A program made the translations under genes and the position numbers. A DNA stretch of 64,000 bases from CBDCVY01 sp965223245 (GTDB taxonomy: Bacteria > Nitrospinota > Nitrospinia > Nitrospinales > Nitrospinaceae). Positions 18,126 to 26,656 of the stretch are shown here, one piece after another; positions within the stretch are counted from its first letter, which is position 1; each line of letters opens with the position of its first letter. The notes under the pieces were generated by a model. It was not told the origin of the DNA, did no database searches, and worked only from the letters and a program-made list of their open reading frames with translations. Location: positions 2,108,001-2,172,000 of the forward strand of contig CBDCVY010000013.1 in NCBI GenBank assembly GCA_965223245.1, read 5' to 3'.

Positions 18126-19637
18126 ATGATGAAATCATTTTTAAAAGGAAGGTTTCACTTGATTCAAATTTTTCATAGAACTGTTTTGATGGTGCTCCTG
18201 GTTTCGGTTGGGTTACCCATGCAGGCCGAGAGCGTGGTGCGGCCTTTTGAGAAAGAAACTCCTACGTCTCTGCTCACACTGCGATCGGTGTTTGAGCGTT
18301 TGGAAAAAGAGCATCCGCTTCTCAAGCGAAGTCAGGCGAATATGATGCTGGCCCGCGGGAGAGTTTTGAAAGCGCTCGGAAAATTTGATCCGAAACTTGT
18401 TAATGATTGGGAGTTGGAACGGCTGGTGAAAGACGGGTCCACGAAAAGTGTGGGCTTTAATGATACTTTTGTGGAGCTTCGCCATCCTTCAGGGGTGAAA
18501 GGGTTTGCCGGTTTTCGTTTTGGAATTGGAGATGTGGAAGTTGCGGACCTGGCCATTGATACCAGGAACCAGCCGTTATTGGGAATTGTGTTTCCGCTCC
18601 TGCGCGGATTTATCACTAATCCGGAAAGTGCGGAAATAAAAAAATCTTCGCTGGCAAAGGATCAAGTGAATTTGGAAATCCAGCAGGCACGGCAGGATTT
18701 ATATTTGGGTGCGGCGACTCAATACTGGAACTGGGTTGCCGCCTGGAAAGTTAAGGATGTTCAGGAAAAGTCCGTCAAGGTAGCTGAAGATCGCCTGAAA
18801 CAATTGACCAAACAAGTGAAAGAGGGAGCCAGAGCAGAATTCGATGCGATTGATGCGAGCCAGGAAGTTCAGTGGCGAAAGGATAAATTCATCAAGGCCA
18901 AGCGCAAGGTCGATGAAGAGAAATTCAAACTGGCCCTGTTTCTGTGGGAAAACGGCGAGGTGAAGGTTCCTGATAAACGCCGGGTGCCTGCGTTTCCACC
19001 GGTCCAACCCAAGCAATGGGTGAATGATCTGGAAACCGAGAAACAGAATGCAACGCTGACGCGTCCTGAGATTAAGCTGGTTAAGTTGAAAGCTCAGTTC
19101 AATAATATTGATTTGGATGTGGCGGAAAATAATTTGCTTCCGGATTTGTCTTTGGAAGCTCAACCGACACGAAAGCCGGGAGAGTTTGTGCTGGGTTTGG
19201 GGTATCGGTTTGGGGTTCAGGTGAGCATTCCCTTGTTTCAGCGTGAGGCCAAGGGAGAAATCCTTCAAATCAAAGGGAAGGCAGAACGTTTGAAACTTCT
19301 TAAAGAATATAGGAGGAAGCAGATTGCCATGGATGTTGCGAACTCTCATTCTGCAGTGGTTCGGGCTGAGGAACGCATTCATTTACTAAAAAAAGGTTTG
19401 GATTTAGCCAAAAAGCTGGAAGAGGGAGAACGCACGCGCTTTGATTTGGGAGCGTCTAATTTGTTGGTGGTGAATATTCGCGAACGTAATGTGTTGGAGG
19501 CTAGCGAATCCTGGATTTACGGAATGGCAGATTATCAGAAAGCGTTGGCGCTATACAATTGGGCCACCGGCAAGTGGGTGAACGGTTATGGATTTATTAA
19601 AAACTCAAAACCAATGAAGAGAAAACAAAGTAAATAA
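18126..19637 (+). CDS. TolC-family outer-membrane efflux protein
   Basis: A 503-residue protein with a signal peptide ending near PMQAES. It has two repeats of long amphipathic helices and short beta stretches, as in TolC. Recognisable pieces are LTLRSVFERLEKEHPLLKRSQA at the start and the helix pair GERTRFDLGASNLLVVN toward the end, the classic F-x-x-G-x-x-x-x-L pattern of the family. It sits between the HlyD-type and ABC-type genes with gaps of 14 and 3 bases and so forms the exit duct of the same complex. Confidence 0.92.
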   Translation: MMKSFLKGRFHLIQIFHRTVLMVLLVSVGLPMQAESVVRPFEKETPTSLLTLRSVFERLEKEHPLLKRSQANMMLARGRVLKALGKFDPKLVNDWELERLVKDGSTKSVGFNDTFVELRHPSGVKGFAGFRFGIGDVEVADLAIDTRNQPLLGIVFPLLRGFITNPESAEIKKSSLAKDQVNLEIQQARQDLYLGAATQYWNWVAAWKVKDVQEKSVKVAEDRLKQLTKQVKEGARAEFDAIDASQEVQWRKDKFIKAKRKVDEEKFKLALFLWENGEVKVPDKRRVPAFPPVQPKQWVNDLETEKQNATLTRPEIKLVKLKAQFNNIDLDVAENNLLPDLSLEAQPTRKPGEFVLGLGYRFGVQVSIPLFQREAKGEILQIKGKAERLKLLKEYRRKQIAMDVANSHSAVVRAEERIHLLKKGLDLAKKLEEGERTRFDLGASNLLVVNIRERNVLEASESWIYGMADYQKALALYNWATGKWVNGYGFIKNSKPMKRKQSK

Positions 19638-19640
19638 ATT

Positions 19641-21302
19641 ATGAGTCAACTTCCTACATTAAGAGAAACCCTGGATCGCCTGGGAACTTTTGTGAAACAG
19701 GAGCGATCACTTTTCTTTTTTATATTTGTCTATGCCATCGCGGTCGGGTTGTTCTCGCTTATCATTCCGTTTACCGTTCAGGAGTTGGTGAACACATTTG
19801 CCTTTGCCGTCACGCCCATCATGGTGGTGACGCTGGTGGGAATCATGGGAGGCATGCTGTTTCTGGTTGGGATTTTTCGAGTGCTCCAGTTTTATGCCAC
19901 CGATATTCTCGAAAGGCGGGTGTTTGTCCGCGTGATTCTTGCATTAGCAGAATCGTTACCTCGGTTTGTGGAAAAGAAATTTCGGTCGGAATCGGTTAGC
20001 CGGTTTTTTGAAACGGTTTTTCTCCAACGCGCCTTGTCCAGTTTGTTTGTGGATCTGACCAACGTGCTGGTGGGTGGGTTCATTGGAATGGCTTTGTTGG
20101 CTTTGTACCACCCGTATTTTATTATCTTCAATATTTTCCTTTTGGTCTCTGTGATCATGATCGCAATTCTTGGTAAGGGCGGATTACGAAATACGATTTA
20201 CATGTCGGAAGCCAAGTACGATGCCTATCATTGGCTGCAGGAAGTCGCGGAGAATTTGATCCATTTCAAAGCCACCAATTGTGAAAACCTGATTCTGCAG
20301 AAAACCGACACCCTGGCAACAAGGTATGTGGAAGCGCGTAAAAGTCGGTTCAGTTCTTTGCTTCGCCAATATATTGGATCGCTTTTTTTTCAGGTACTGA
20401 TGCACACCGGATTGTTGGGAACCGCGGGGTGGTTGCTCAGTCAGGGTGAGTTAACATTGGGACAACTGGTCGCCGCGGAAGTGATTGTCGCGAGTCTGCT
20501 GCTCAATCTGGATTCCGTTGTTAAACGAACGTATGTCATGTTTTACTTCTTTACTTCTCTTACCGAGCTCGATCATTTATTTGCACTGCCGCAGGAAAAA
20601 AATGAAGAAGGTTCCGGGTTAGTCATGCCGCAAAATGGTAGCAGAGGATTACATTTAAGCTGTAAAAATTTGAATTGGGGGAGTAGGGCGAAAGTATTTT
20701 CAGACATTAACTTTGAAGCTTTACCGGGAGAAAAGTGGACCGTGATATGCACTAACGAATCAGTTCGCAAACGTGTATCTTATGCACTGGCCGGACTGGA
20801 TGAGATTCCGAGCGGAATCATTAAGTACAATGGGGTCGATTTAAAAAGTTTATCGGCCCGACAAATCAATGCGCAGCGTGGGATCGTGTTTGGAAGAGAC
20901 CTGAATTTATTTGATGGAACCATTAGGGAAAATATTTTAATGGGTCGGTCTGAAATTGAAACCAAGGATTTGTTGTGGGCGTTATCCATGACTCGTTTAG
21001 ACCTGGAGAAATTTTCGAATGGTTTAGAAACGCAGGTCATTGAAGGAGGAAAACTTTTCACTCCAAGTCAACGGCTCAGAATTTTGCTGGCACGAGCGAT
21101 TGTCGGGAAACCTTCTCTGCTGATATTGGATGGGGCACTTCATAGAATTCCCAGCAAGATCCGGGACCCTTTGATGCGTAGCTTGAATGCAGACGAATGC
21201 CCCTGGACGCTGGTCATTGTAACCATGGATCGAGTAATTAAAACTTGCACTGAGAAGACCATGGCGTTAGATACCGAAATGATAGGTCATGCCACCCAAT
21301 AG
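19641..21302 (+). CDS. ABC-exporter-like protein with degenerate ATPase domain
   Basis: A 553-residue protein with the fused layout of type I secretion exporters: a six-helix membrane domain (residues about 20-310) and a nucleotide-binding-domain fold (about 335-550). The ATPase motifs are lost. The Walker A region reads CTNESVRKR at about 370-378 with no GxxGxGK; the signature region reads KLFTPSQ (471-477) instead of LSGGQ; Walker B reads LLILDGAL with Gly498 in place of the catalytic Glu; and the H-loop His is Met529. The Q-loop region FGRDLNLFDGTIRENILMG remains recognisable. It starts 3 bases after the TolC-type stop. The protein is probably not a conventional ATP-driven exporter; it may be a partner of another ATPase or a scaffold. 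The frame is intact, so this is not simple decay. Confidence 0.88.
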   Translation: MSQLPTLRETLDRLGTFVKQERSLFFFIFVYAIAVGLFSLIIPFTVQELVNTFAFAVTPIMVVTLVGIMGGMLFLVGIFRVLQFYATDILERRVFVRVILALAESLPRFVEKKFRSESVSRFFETVFLQRALSSLFVDLTNVLVGGFIGMALLALYHPYFIIFNIFLLVSVIMIAILGKGGLRNTIYMSEAKYDAYHWLQEVAENLIHFKATNCENLILQKTDTLATRYVEARKSRFSSLLRQYIGSLFFQVLMHTGLLGTAGWLLSQGELTLGQLVAAEVIVASLLLNLDSVVKRTYVMFYFFTSLTELDHLFALPQEKNEEGSGLVMPQNGSRGLHLSCKNLNWGSRAKVFSDINFEALPGEKWTVICTNESVRKRVSYALAGLDEIPSGIIKYNGVDLKSLSARQINAQRGIVFGRDLNLFDGTIRENILMGRSEIETKDLLWALSMTRLDLEKFSNGLETQVIEGGKLFTPSQRLRILLARAIVGKPSLLILDGALHRIPSKIRDPLMRSLNADECPWTLVIVTMDRVIKTCTEKTMALDTEMIGHATQ

Positions 21303-21316
21303 TTATTCCTCTCGAA

Positions 21317-22087
21317 TCATTGAGTTTTAAAAAAAAGATTCAAAGTGTTTAGAAACTTTTCTCTTAACTCCATTAAACGTTCTTTGCTGACTTCAAGGGT
21401 ATCGCGATTGAACCAGGGTTCAGACAAATAGAGCTTACGGTTCATTTCTATTTGTATCCAGGGAAGTGGGCGGTATCCATAAATCCGAGTGATTAAACCG
21501 CCGGCGAACGGCTTGTTGATGGTGATGTCGCTTTCATTCAGGTTAAAAGCGGTTTGAAAACAGCCTGCCAGGTGATGGACAATCTCTTCCGAACAGCTGT
21601 TATGATGATTGGACCCTAAACAGATCAACGGACGCTCGGTGCCGGAGTCCGGGGCAATCTCCGGGCCCACAGGTTCCATGGTATGACAATCGAGGCAAAG
21701 TTGTATTGCTTCCGAACCTGCCATGAGATTCATGATTTTTTGATGATAGGGCTGATAGTAATTTTTTATCAGCGTTTGTGTCATCGCTTCATCCGGATAG
21801 GAATCATCCCGGTAAATTGGTTTTCCGTGGCAGGTCATGGATTTCACAATGCCATCCGGGTTTTTCGGGGGCAGGTCGTCAACATCACGATTTAAATCAA
21901 CGAATGCCCGGGCAATCGACGTGTCGACAAAGGCTTCGACGTGATCTTCAATTCCGTAAATTTCCCGTGTGTACGCATCTCCATCTTCAAATAAATCAAG
22001 AGGGGTAATGCAGATTCGACCCGCAAGTTCTATCGGGGCTTCGGTGCCACCGTGAGGAATCGAGATGAGAATAGGATGTTTAGTCAT
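21317..22087 (-). CDS. N-formylglutamate amidohydrolase family protein
   Basis: A 256-residue cytoplasmic protein opening with MTKHPILISIPHGGTEAP, the IPHGG motif of this family, then AFVDLNRDVDD and LCLDCHTMEP (metal-binding His and Asp region). The founding enzyme hydrolyses N-formylglutamate to formate and glutamate. No histidine-degradation genes are nearby. Instead it is the last gene of an operon with GGT and an ATP-grasp/M20 fusion (gap of 3 bases after the GGT stop), which points to hydrolysis of an N-acyl or amide-linked glutamate-like product of that system. It converges with the export operon. Confidence 0.88.
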   Translation of the reverse strand: MTKHPILISIPHGGTEAPIELAGRICITPLDLFEDGDAYTREIYGIEDHVEAFVDTSIARAFVDLNRDVDDLPPKNPDGIVKSMTCHGKPIYRDDSYPDEAMTQTLIKNYYQPYHQKIMNLMAGSEAIQLCLDCHTMEPVGPEIAPDSGTERPLICLGSNHHNSCSEEIVHHLAGCFQTAFNLNESDITINKPFAGGLITRIYGYRPLPWIQIEMNRKLYLSEPWFNRDTLEVSKERLMELREKFLNTLNLFFKTQ

Positions 22088-22090
22088 GGT

Positions 22091-23722
22091 TTATAGTCCA
22101 GCGGCGATGCCGTCTCTTCTGATTTCGGCCACCCCTTGAAATTCATTTTTCGTCTGGCAATTCAAAACCGCATGAATGGCCCCCAGGTAAAACGAATACG
22201 GCTCCCTGCGGTCCAATTTATACCCGACCTGTTCCAGATAGCTGAGAATATCCGGATCCACTCGCTCCGCTTCAATACTCAACTTACCTCCCACCGTACA
22301 ATGAAACCGCGGTTCCAGCATGGCTTCGCGAATGGAAAGGCTAGAGTCCACGATATGAGAAAGAAACTGACTCATCGCAGAAAAAATGCGTTCACTGCCG
22401 GGACTGCCCGCCACTAACCAGGGTTTGTCTTTATACAACGCAATCACGGGAGCAACCGAACTCCAGGGAATCGCATTGGGCCTTAAGTAGTAAGGGTGCG
22501 ACGGGTCCTGCGTGTCCAGGCTACTCATATAATTATTGTAGATAAACCCCAACCCGCGCGCCGCCACTTTCGAACCGTAGACCAGTTCAATCGATTGTGT
22601 GATGCCGATGGCGTTACCTTCCTTATCCATGACCGAAAGATGCGTCGTGTCATTTCCCAGAGTAAACAGTTCGGTTAAAGGCAGAGAGGGATCGATGCCA
22701 TTCCGAATCGTCGAAGAGAGATGCCGCGCAAACGTTTGACTCAGAATTTTTTTATCATCCGGCAATTGGGAATATATATTCGGATCGAAAGGACGCTCTT
22801 TGTGATTCAACAGTCCTTTTCTGAAAATTTCCGCCATGAAATGATACGCCTGCGCATTCCTGCGCTTCAATACTTTGGCCGGAAGATTTTTTAATATCTG
22901 TAACACCAAAAGCAGAGTCCGCCCCGCACCCGGTGGCGGGCTGGTAAACACTTTCAGTTTTCGATAATTTCTGCTGATGGGTTTCCTTTCCACCGGCCAG
23001 GGGATTAAGGCTAAATCCTCGGCGCGCAAAAACCCTTCATGGAATCGCATATCCTCATCGATCTGTTTGGCAATGTCCCCGGTGTAAAACGATTTCACTC
23101 CATGTTTGGACATATGCTCCAATAACTGGGCATAATCTTCCTGCACAAACCGGTCTCCCACCGCGTAGGGAGTGGTGCCGTCTTTTAAAAAGTACTTCGC
23201 TCCGGAAAGCGAATCCATTCTTAGAAATTTATCGACTTCTCTTGTTTGCAGATCATGCTGAAGCTGGGTGATGGCATAACCTTCCCGGGCAATGCGTAAC
23301 GCCGGCTCAAGAATGGTCGACCATTCCAATTTACCGTAGTGAAAATTCAAATACCCGAGTAAGGCCGGCGTGCTGGGAACGGTGGTGGCTTTGTAACCTT
23401 GAAACCGATGCGTCTTTTTATCAATGCGGTCAATATGCGCCAGCGAGGGAACGCGACTGGAACCGTCTAAAGCAATGGTCTTGCCGCGGAAATGCAGAAT
23501 GGCCATGCTTTGCCCGCCCATGCCACTGGCCTGCGGTTCACACACTCCCAGCGCAAACGCCGCTGCGCAGGCCGCATCAATTGCATTGCCGCCCCGCCGC
23601 AGCATTTCGACGCCGGCTTCCGTCGCCTCGGGAAATGCTGTCGATACCATACCGTTTTCAGCGGCAGCGCATTTTCTGTCTTCTGTCGGAGAAAACCTGT
23701 TTTCAATCTTCTCTAGTTTCAT
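22091..23722 (-). CDS. Gamma-glutamyltransferase-like Ntn hydrolase, cytoplasmic type
   Basis: A 543-residue protein with the GGT fold: GGNAIDAACAAAFALGVCEPQ early, and the autocleavage and catalytic Thr359 in NDTTHLSVMDKEGN. Unlike the second GGT of this window it has no signal peptide, so it should act in the cytoplasm. The loop that binds the substrate alpha-carboxylate (FREMAP in GGT) reads DGSSRVP, and the PPSSGGIH strand reads PPPGAGRTL. It is thus a divergent paralogue, perhaps with another acyl specificity. Its ATG overlaps the stop of the ATP-grasp/M20 gene (ATGA), so the two are translationally coupled. Confidence 0.88.
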   Translation of the reverse strand: MKLEKIENRFSPTEDRKCAAAENGMVSTAFPEATEAGVEMLRRGGNAIDAACAAAFALGVCEPQASGMGGQSMAILHFRGKTIALDGSSRVPSLAHIDRIDKKTHRFQGYKATTVPSTPALLGYLNFHYGKLEWSTILEPALRIAREGYAITQLQHDLQTREVDKFLRMDSLSGAKYFLKDGTTPYAVGDRFVQEDYAQLLEHMSKHGVKSFYTGDIAKQIDEDMRFHEGFLRAEDLALIPWPVERKPISRNYRKLKVFTSPPPGAGRTLLLVLQILKNLPAKVLKRRNAQAYHFMAEIFRKGLLNHKERPFDPNIYSQLPDDKKILSQTFARHLSSTIRNGIDPSLPLTELFTLGNDTTHLSVMDKEGNAIGITQSIELVYGSKVAARGLGFIYNNYMSSLDTQDPSHPYYLRPNAIPWSSVAPVIALYKDKPWLVAGSPGSERIFSAMSQFLSHIVDSSLSIREAMLEPRFHCTVGGKLSIEAERVDPDILSYLEQVGYKLDRREPYSFYLGAIHAVLNCQTKNEFQGVAEIRRDGIAAGL

Positions 23723-25911
23723 AGATTGAAATTCTTGGAAGATTGATAGATGAGATAAGCCAGAAGAACGCCGCGGTCGATCAAACTGTCTCGCACCACA
23801 TGTTCATTGTTGGAGCCATAGCCTCCGGTCACCGGACCGAATCCGTCCAAAGCCGGAACACTATCAGTAACATTTGCCGTGCAGGAGACGATACTGTTCT
23901 CTGCTTTTTTGACCCGGACTTCCAGAACCTTAGCCATCTTTTCCACTTTTTCATAAAACTGGAGAGATTTTTCAGTTTCCATAAACGGTTTTCTTTGCGC
24001 TCCCTTCGTCACATGCACTTTAATACTGTCTTGCGGTTTGGTCGCAAAAATCTGATTGATCTGGTCCTCCAGTTTTTTCCTTTGGTTGGAACTTCGGTAA
24101 CTCACCATAAAAGACAACGCCGCATGATATGTTGGCTGGTCTTCCATGCCTTTCGTTTGCAGTCCTGTGATGGTGATAAAAGTTCCATCCGACTCGGAAT
24201 TTAGCTTCCTTAAAGAGTTTATTTTCTGGGAGGCATACAGAACCGGATCGCTGGCTTCGGCAGAGGCTTTGAGTCCCTGTTTATTTTGTGCGCGGTTGAT
24301 TTCAATTTCATAGCGTAACGTTCCAAAGCAGGAAGTCATGATCTCGCCGCTCAACCCGGCGCCTCTCAGGCCCACCACATAATTTGATTTTTTGGAAACC
24401 TCTTCGATGACGGGTTTGGAGGATCGTTGCCCCAACGATTCATCGGTAATCAACAGAACACCCAACTTCACCCTTTTTAAACTGCGAGTGTAGCGCAAGG
24501 CTTTGATGGCACCCATTAAAACGGCAAGCCCCCCTTTTCCCCGCGCCACTCCGGTTCCATACAGTCGGCCCTTCTCTTCAAAAAAAGCGTTGTAGTCTTC
24601 GAAGTCTACCGGGTTATCCAGGTTTCCAATAACGAGAATATCGTTATGCTCTTCCATATGATTGGTGAGGTATAAAATATTTCCAAACTCCGCTCGCGAG
24701 TACACATGTCGATGAAACCCGAGGGCACTCAGCTTATTCGCGATCCATCGACCCAGCGAATTGATGCCTTCAATATTTTGAACGTAGGAATTGATGTCTA
24801 CCATTTTTTCAAGATCGTCTTCCATGGTTTTCAGATTTCCGCGAAGATAACTTCTTAAACGAATGCGCAGCGGATCTTTTTTGGTTTTGGATTCAGGCTC
24901 TTGAACGGCAACCTGATCTATTTGCTGTCCGCCAAAGTAACGCTCCACCGCAACATCCAACATTCGATTCACCATGGTGTCAAAGGTGTAACCGGCAACT
25001 TGAGCCGCATGGACATAAGACCCGGTCCGGCCCAGACTCGCCATAGAGTTCAATTCTAAGATATATAATTTGCCTTCACTGTCCATTCGATAATCGACGC
25101 GGCAAAAATCATAGATGCCTAAAACACGAAAAGTTTCTTTCGTCAGCCGTTGCAGTTCTTCTTTTGTTTTGTCATCCACTTTGGCAGGACAAATTTTTTC
25201 TTTGGGTTTTTTAAGTTTGTCTTCGAGGCTTTGGATCGCATCCGGATCGCCCTGCAAATCAATTTCCAGAATCGGGAGAATTTCCGGATTCGTGTTGCCT
25301 AACAGTCCGACTGCAAACTCGCGTCCGGGAATAAACTGTTCCACTAAGATGGGCTGTTTAAACTGTTCGACCAGATCGGCAATGGCGGTCTTCAAAGAAG
25401 GCAGATCATGGATGACCTGAATTCCCATAGAAACCGCTTCCATCTTCGGTTTGGTAATGACCGGAAACGGCATGTTGTCGGGAATCTGATCCGCATTATA
25501 AAATACCCAGTACGGTGCGGTGGGCAGTCCCGCCGCTTCGATCATCACTTTCGTGGTTACTTTATCGAGCGCCACCCCGTGACCCGCTGGGCTCGACCCC
25601 ACATAAGGCACCCCCAGCATTTCAAGTAAAGAAGGAATGTGAGTATAACGGCTCACTCCCTGGAGGCCGTAAGCCATATTAAAAACCATTCCGGGTTGTT
25701 CGCCCTGCACCACCCGCGGCATAAAATTCTGCAACTGTTCAATGACATTAATATTGCCGTCAATGACTCGAACGTTGTGGCCTCCTTTTTCCAAAGCGGA
25801 GGCGACCAGTTCCACTGTTTTTGGGTTATACGTTTCCTGGTTTTGCATTCCAAACACGTTGAGCACTCCCTGAACGTCTTTGGATTTATTATAAATAACA
25901 GCTACTTTCAT
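23719..25911 (-). CDS. D-Ala-D-Ala-ligase-like ATP-grasp fused to a degenerate M20 peptidase domain
   Basis: A 730-residue two-domain protein. Residues 1-325 are an ATP-grasp of the D-alanine:D-alanine ligase type: LLEMLGVPYVGSSPAGHGVALDK near 95-117, PFPVITKP, EQFIPGREFAVGLL, RVDYRMDSEGKLYILELNS with Glu286 and Asn288 as metal ligands. Residues about 345-730 are an M20 zinc-peptidase fold, but its metal sites are damaged. The HxD motif reads NLD (430-432), the GRGxxDxKGG motif reads GTGVARGKGG with Arg457 for the bridging Asp, and the metal Glu after catalytic Glu491 is Ser492. So the ligase half looks active and the peptidase half looks like a binding or lost-enzyme module. It follows the kinase gene by 19 bases and overlaps the GGT start by 4. 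Confidence 0.88.
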   Translation of the reverse strand: MKVAVIYNKSKDVQGVLNVFGMQNQETYNPKTVELVASALEKGGHNVRVIDGNINVIEQLQNFMPRVVQGEQPGMVFNMAYGLQGVSRYTHIPSLLEMLGVPYVGSSPAGHGVALDKVTTKVMIEAAGLPTAPYWVFYNADQIPDNMPFPVITKPKMEAVSMGIQVIHDLPSLKTAIADLVEQFKQPILVEQFIPGREFAVGLLGNTNPEILPILEIDLQGDPDAIQSLEDKLKKPKEKICPAKVDDKTKEELQRLTKETFRVLGIYDFCRVDYRMDSEGKLYILELNSMASLGRTGSYVHAAQVAGYTFDTMVNRMLDVAVERYFGGQQIDQVAVQEPESKTKKDPLRIRLRSYLRGNLKTMEDDLEKMVDINSYVQNIEGINSLGRWIANKLSALGFHRHVYSRAEFGNILYLTNHMEEHNDILVIGNLDNPVDFEDYNAFFEEKGRLYGTGVARGKGGLAVLMGAIKALRYTRSLKRVKLGVLLITDESLGQRSSKPVIEEVSKKSNYVVGLRGAGLSGEIMTSCFGTLRYEIEINRAQNKQGLKASAEASDPVLYASQKINSLRKLNSESDGTFITITGLQTKGMEDQPTYHAALSFMVSYRSSNQRKKLEDQINQIFATKPQDSIKVHVTKGAQRKPFMETEKSLQFYEKVEKMAKVLEVRVKKAENSIVSCTANVTDSVPALDGFGPVTGGYGSNNEHVVRDSLIDRGVLLAYLIYQSSKNFNL

Positions 25912-25930
25912 TATTGAATTCCCCCAATGA

Positions 25931-26656
25931 TTAAGCCCACTCGAGTGCCTCCAGAGATTTTTTTAACTCTGAAATATGTTTATACTTTTTAAGAATCAGA
26001 CTTTTCTTCAGGCCGCAACAAATATCTTTTACAATCCTGGGTTGCTGAGCATACGTTGTTTTGCCGCCTAAAACTTCATAAAAAATATGGATCAACCCGA
26101 TCAGATCTTCTTTAAAAAATATGGGCTTTGCTGACCCATAGTGGAACAGGTCCAGCAGTTTGAGTTCCACCGTCAGGCCAAACTTATTAACAATGATATT
26201 ATCGGTATGCAAATCTCCGTGGTATTCCTTTTTTAAGTGGATTTCTTCAATGCCCTGGGTGAGAGCGTACAGCAAATGAAGCGCTTTATAAGGTTCCAGC
26301 CTGTTCCCCCTAAAGTTTTTCAGAAATTCCGATAAAAGGATACCCTCAACATACTCTGATATTAAAACAGAAATTGGGATTTTTTTAAAAATAATTTCTT
26401 CCTGATTCAGATATTGGATGAGTAAAGAACAATTGCGCAGGTGGTAGAGTTTTTTAGCATAAATTTTGGAGGCTCGCTCCCGGATGTTTCTTTGCGGAAA
26501 AAATAACTTGGCAGCTCTTTCTAAACCTGTTTTGGTCTCCCTTACCTTATAGACCTCGCCTTCCCAACCGGCACCCAGTTTCGAAATCACTTTATACTTC
26601 CCGGCAATAGACCTTCCCGGTTGGAGGTTGAATTCATGAATTTGGGAAAATTTCAT
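25931..26656 (-). CDS. Eukaryotic-like protein kinase, minimal catalytic domain
   Basis: A 241-residue cytoplasmic kinase with little beyond the catalytic domain. The glycine loop reads GAGWEGEVYKV (28-38), the ATP-anchoring Lys is Lys50 in AAKLFF, the catalytic loop HGDLHTDN (146-153) has Asp148 and Asn153, and the metal-binding Asp169 is in DLF, replacing DFG. No membrane or sensor domain is present. It is the first gene of the minus-strand operon with the ATP-grasp/M20, GGT and amidohydrolase genes, so it may phosphorylate a pathway enzyme or a small-molecule or peptide substrate. A long intergenic region lies upstream and should carry the promoter. Confidence 0.9.
   Translation of the reverse strand: MKFSQIHEFNLQPGRSIAGKYKVISKLGAGWEGEVYKVRETKTGLERAAKLFFPQRNIRERASKIYAKKLYHLRNCSLLIQYLNQEEIIFKKIPISVLISEYVEGILLSEFLKNFRGNRLEPYKALHLLYALTQGIEEIHLKKEYHGDLHTDNIIVNKFGLTVELKLLDLFHYGSAKPIFFKEDLIGLIHIFYEVLGGKTTYAQQPRIVKDICCGLKKSLILKKYKHISELKKSLEALEWA

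Noticed and set aside
23467..23729. Plus-strand frames antisense to the GGT and ATP-grasp genes
   Set aside because: Shadows of strongly coding minus-strand genes.
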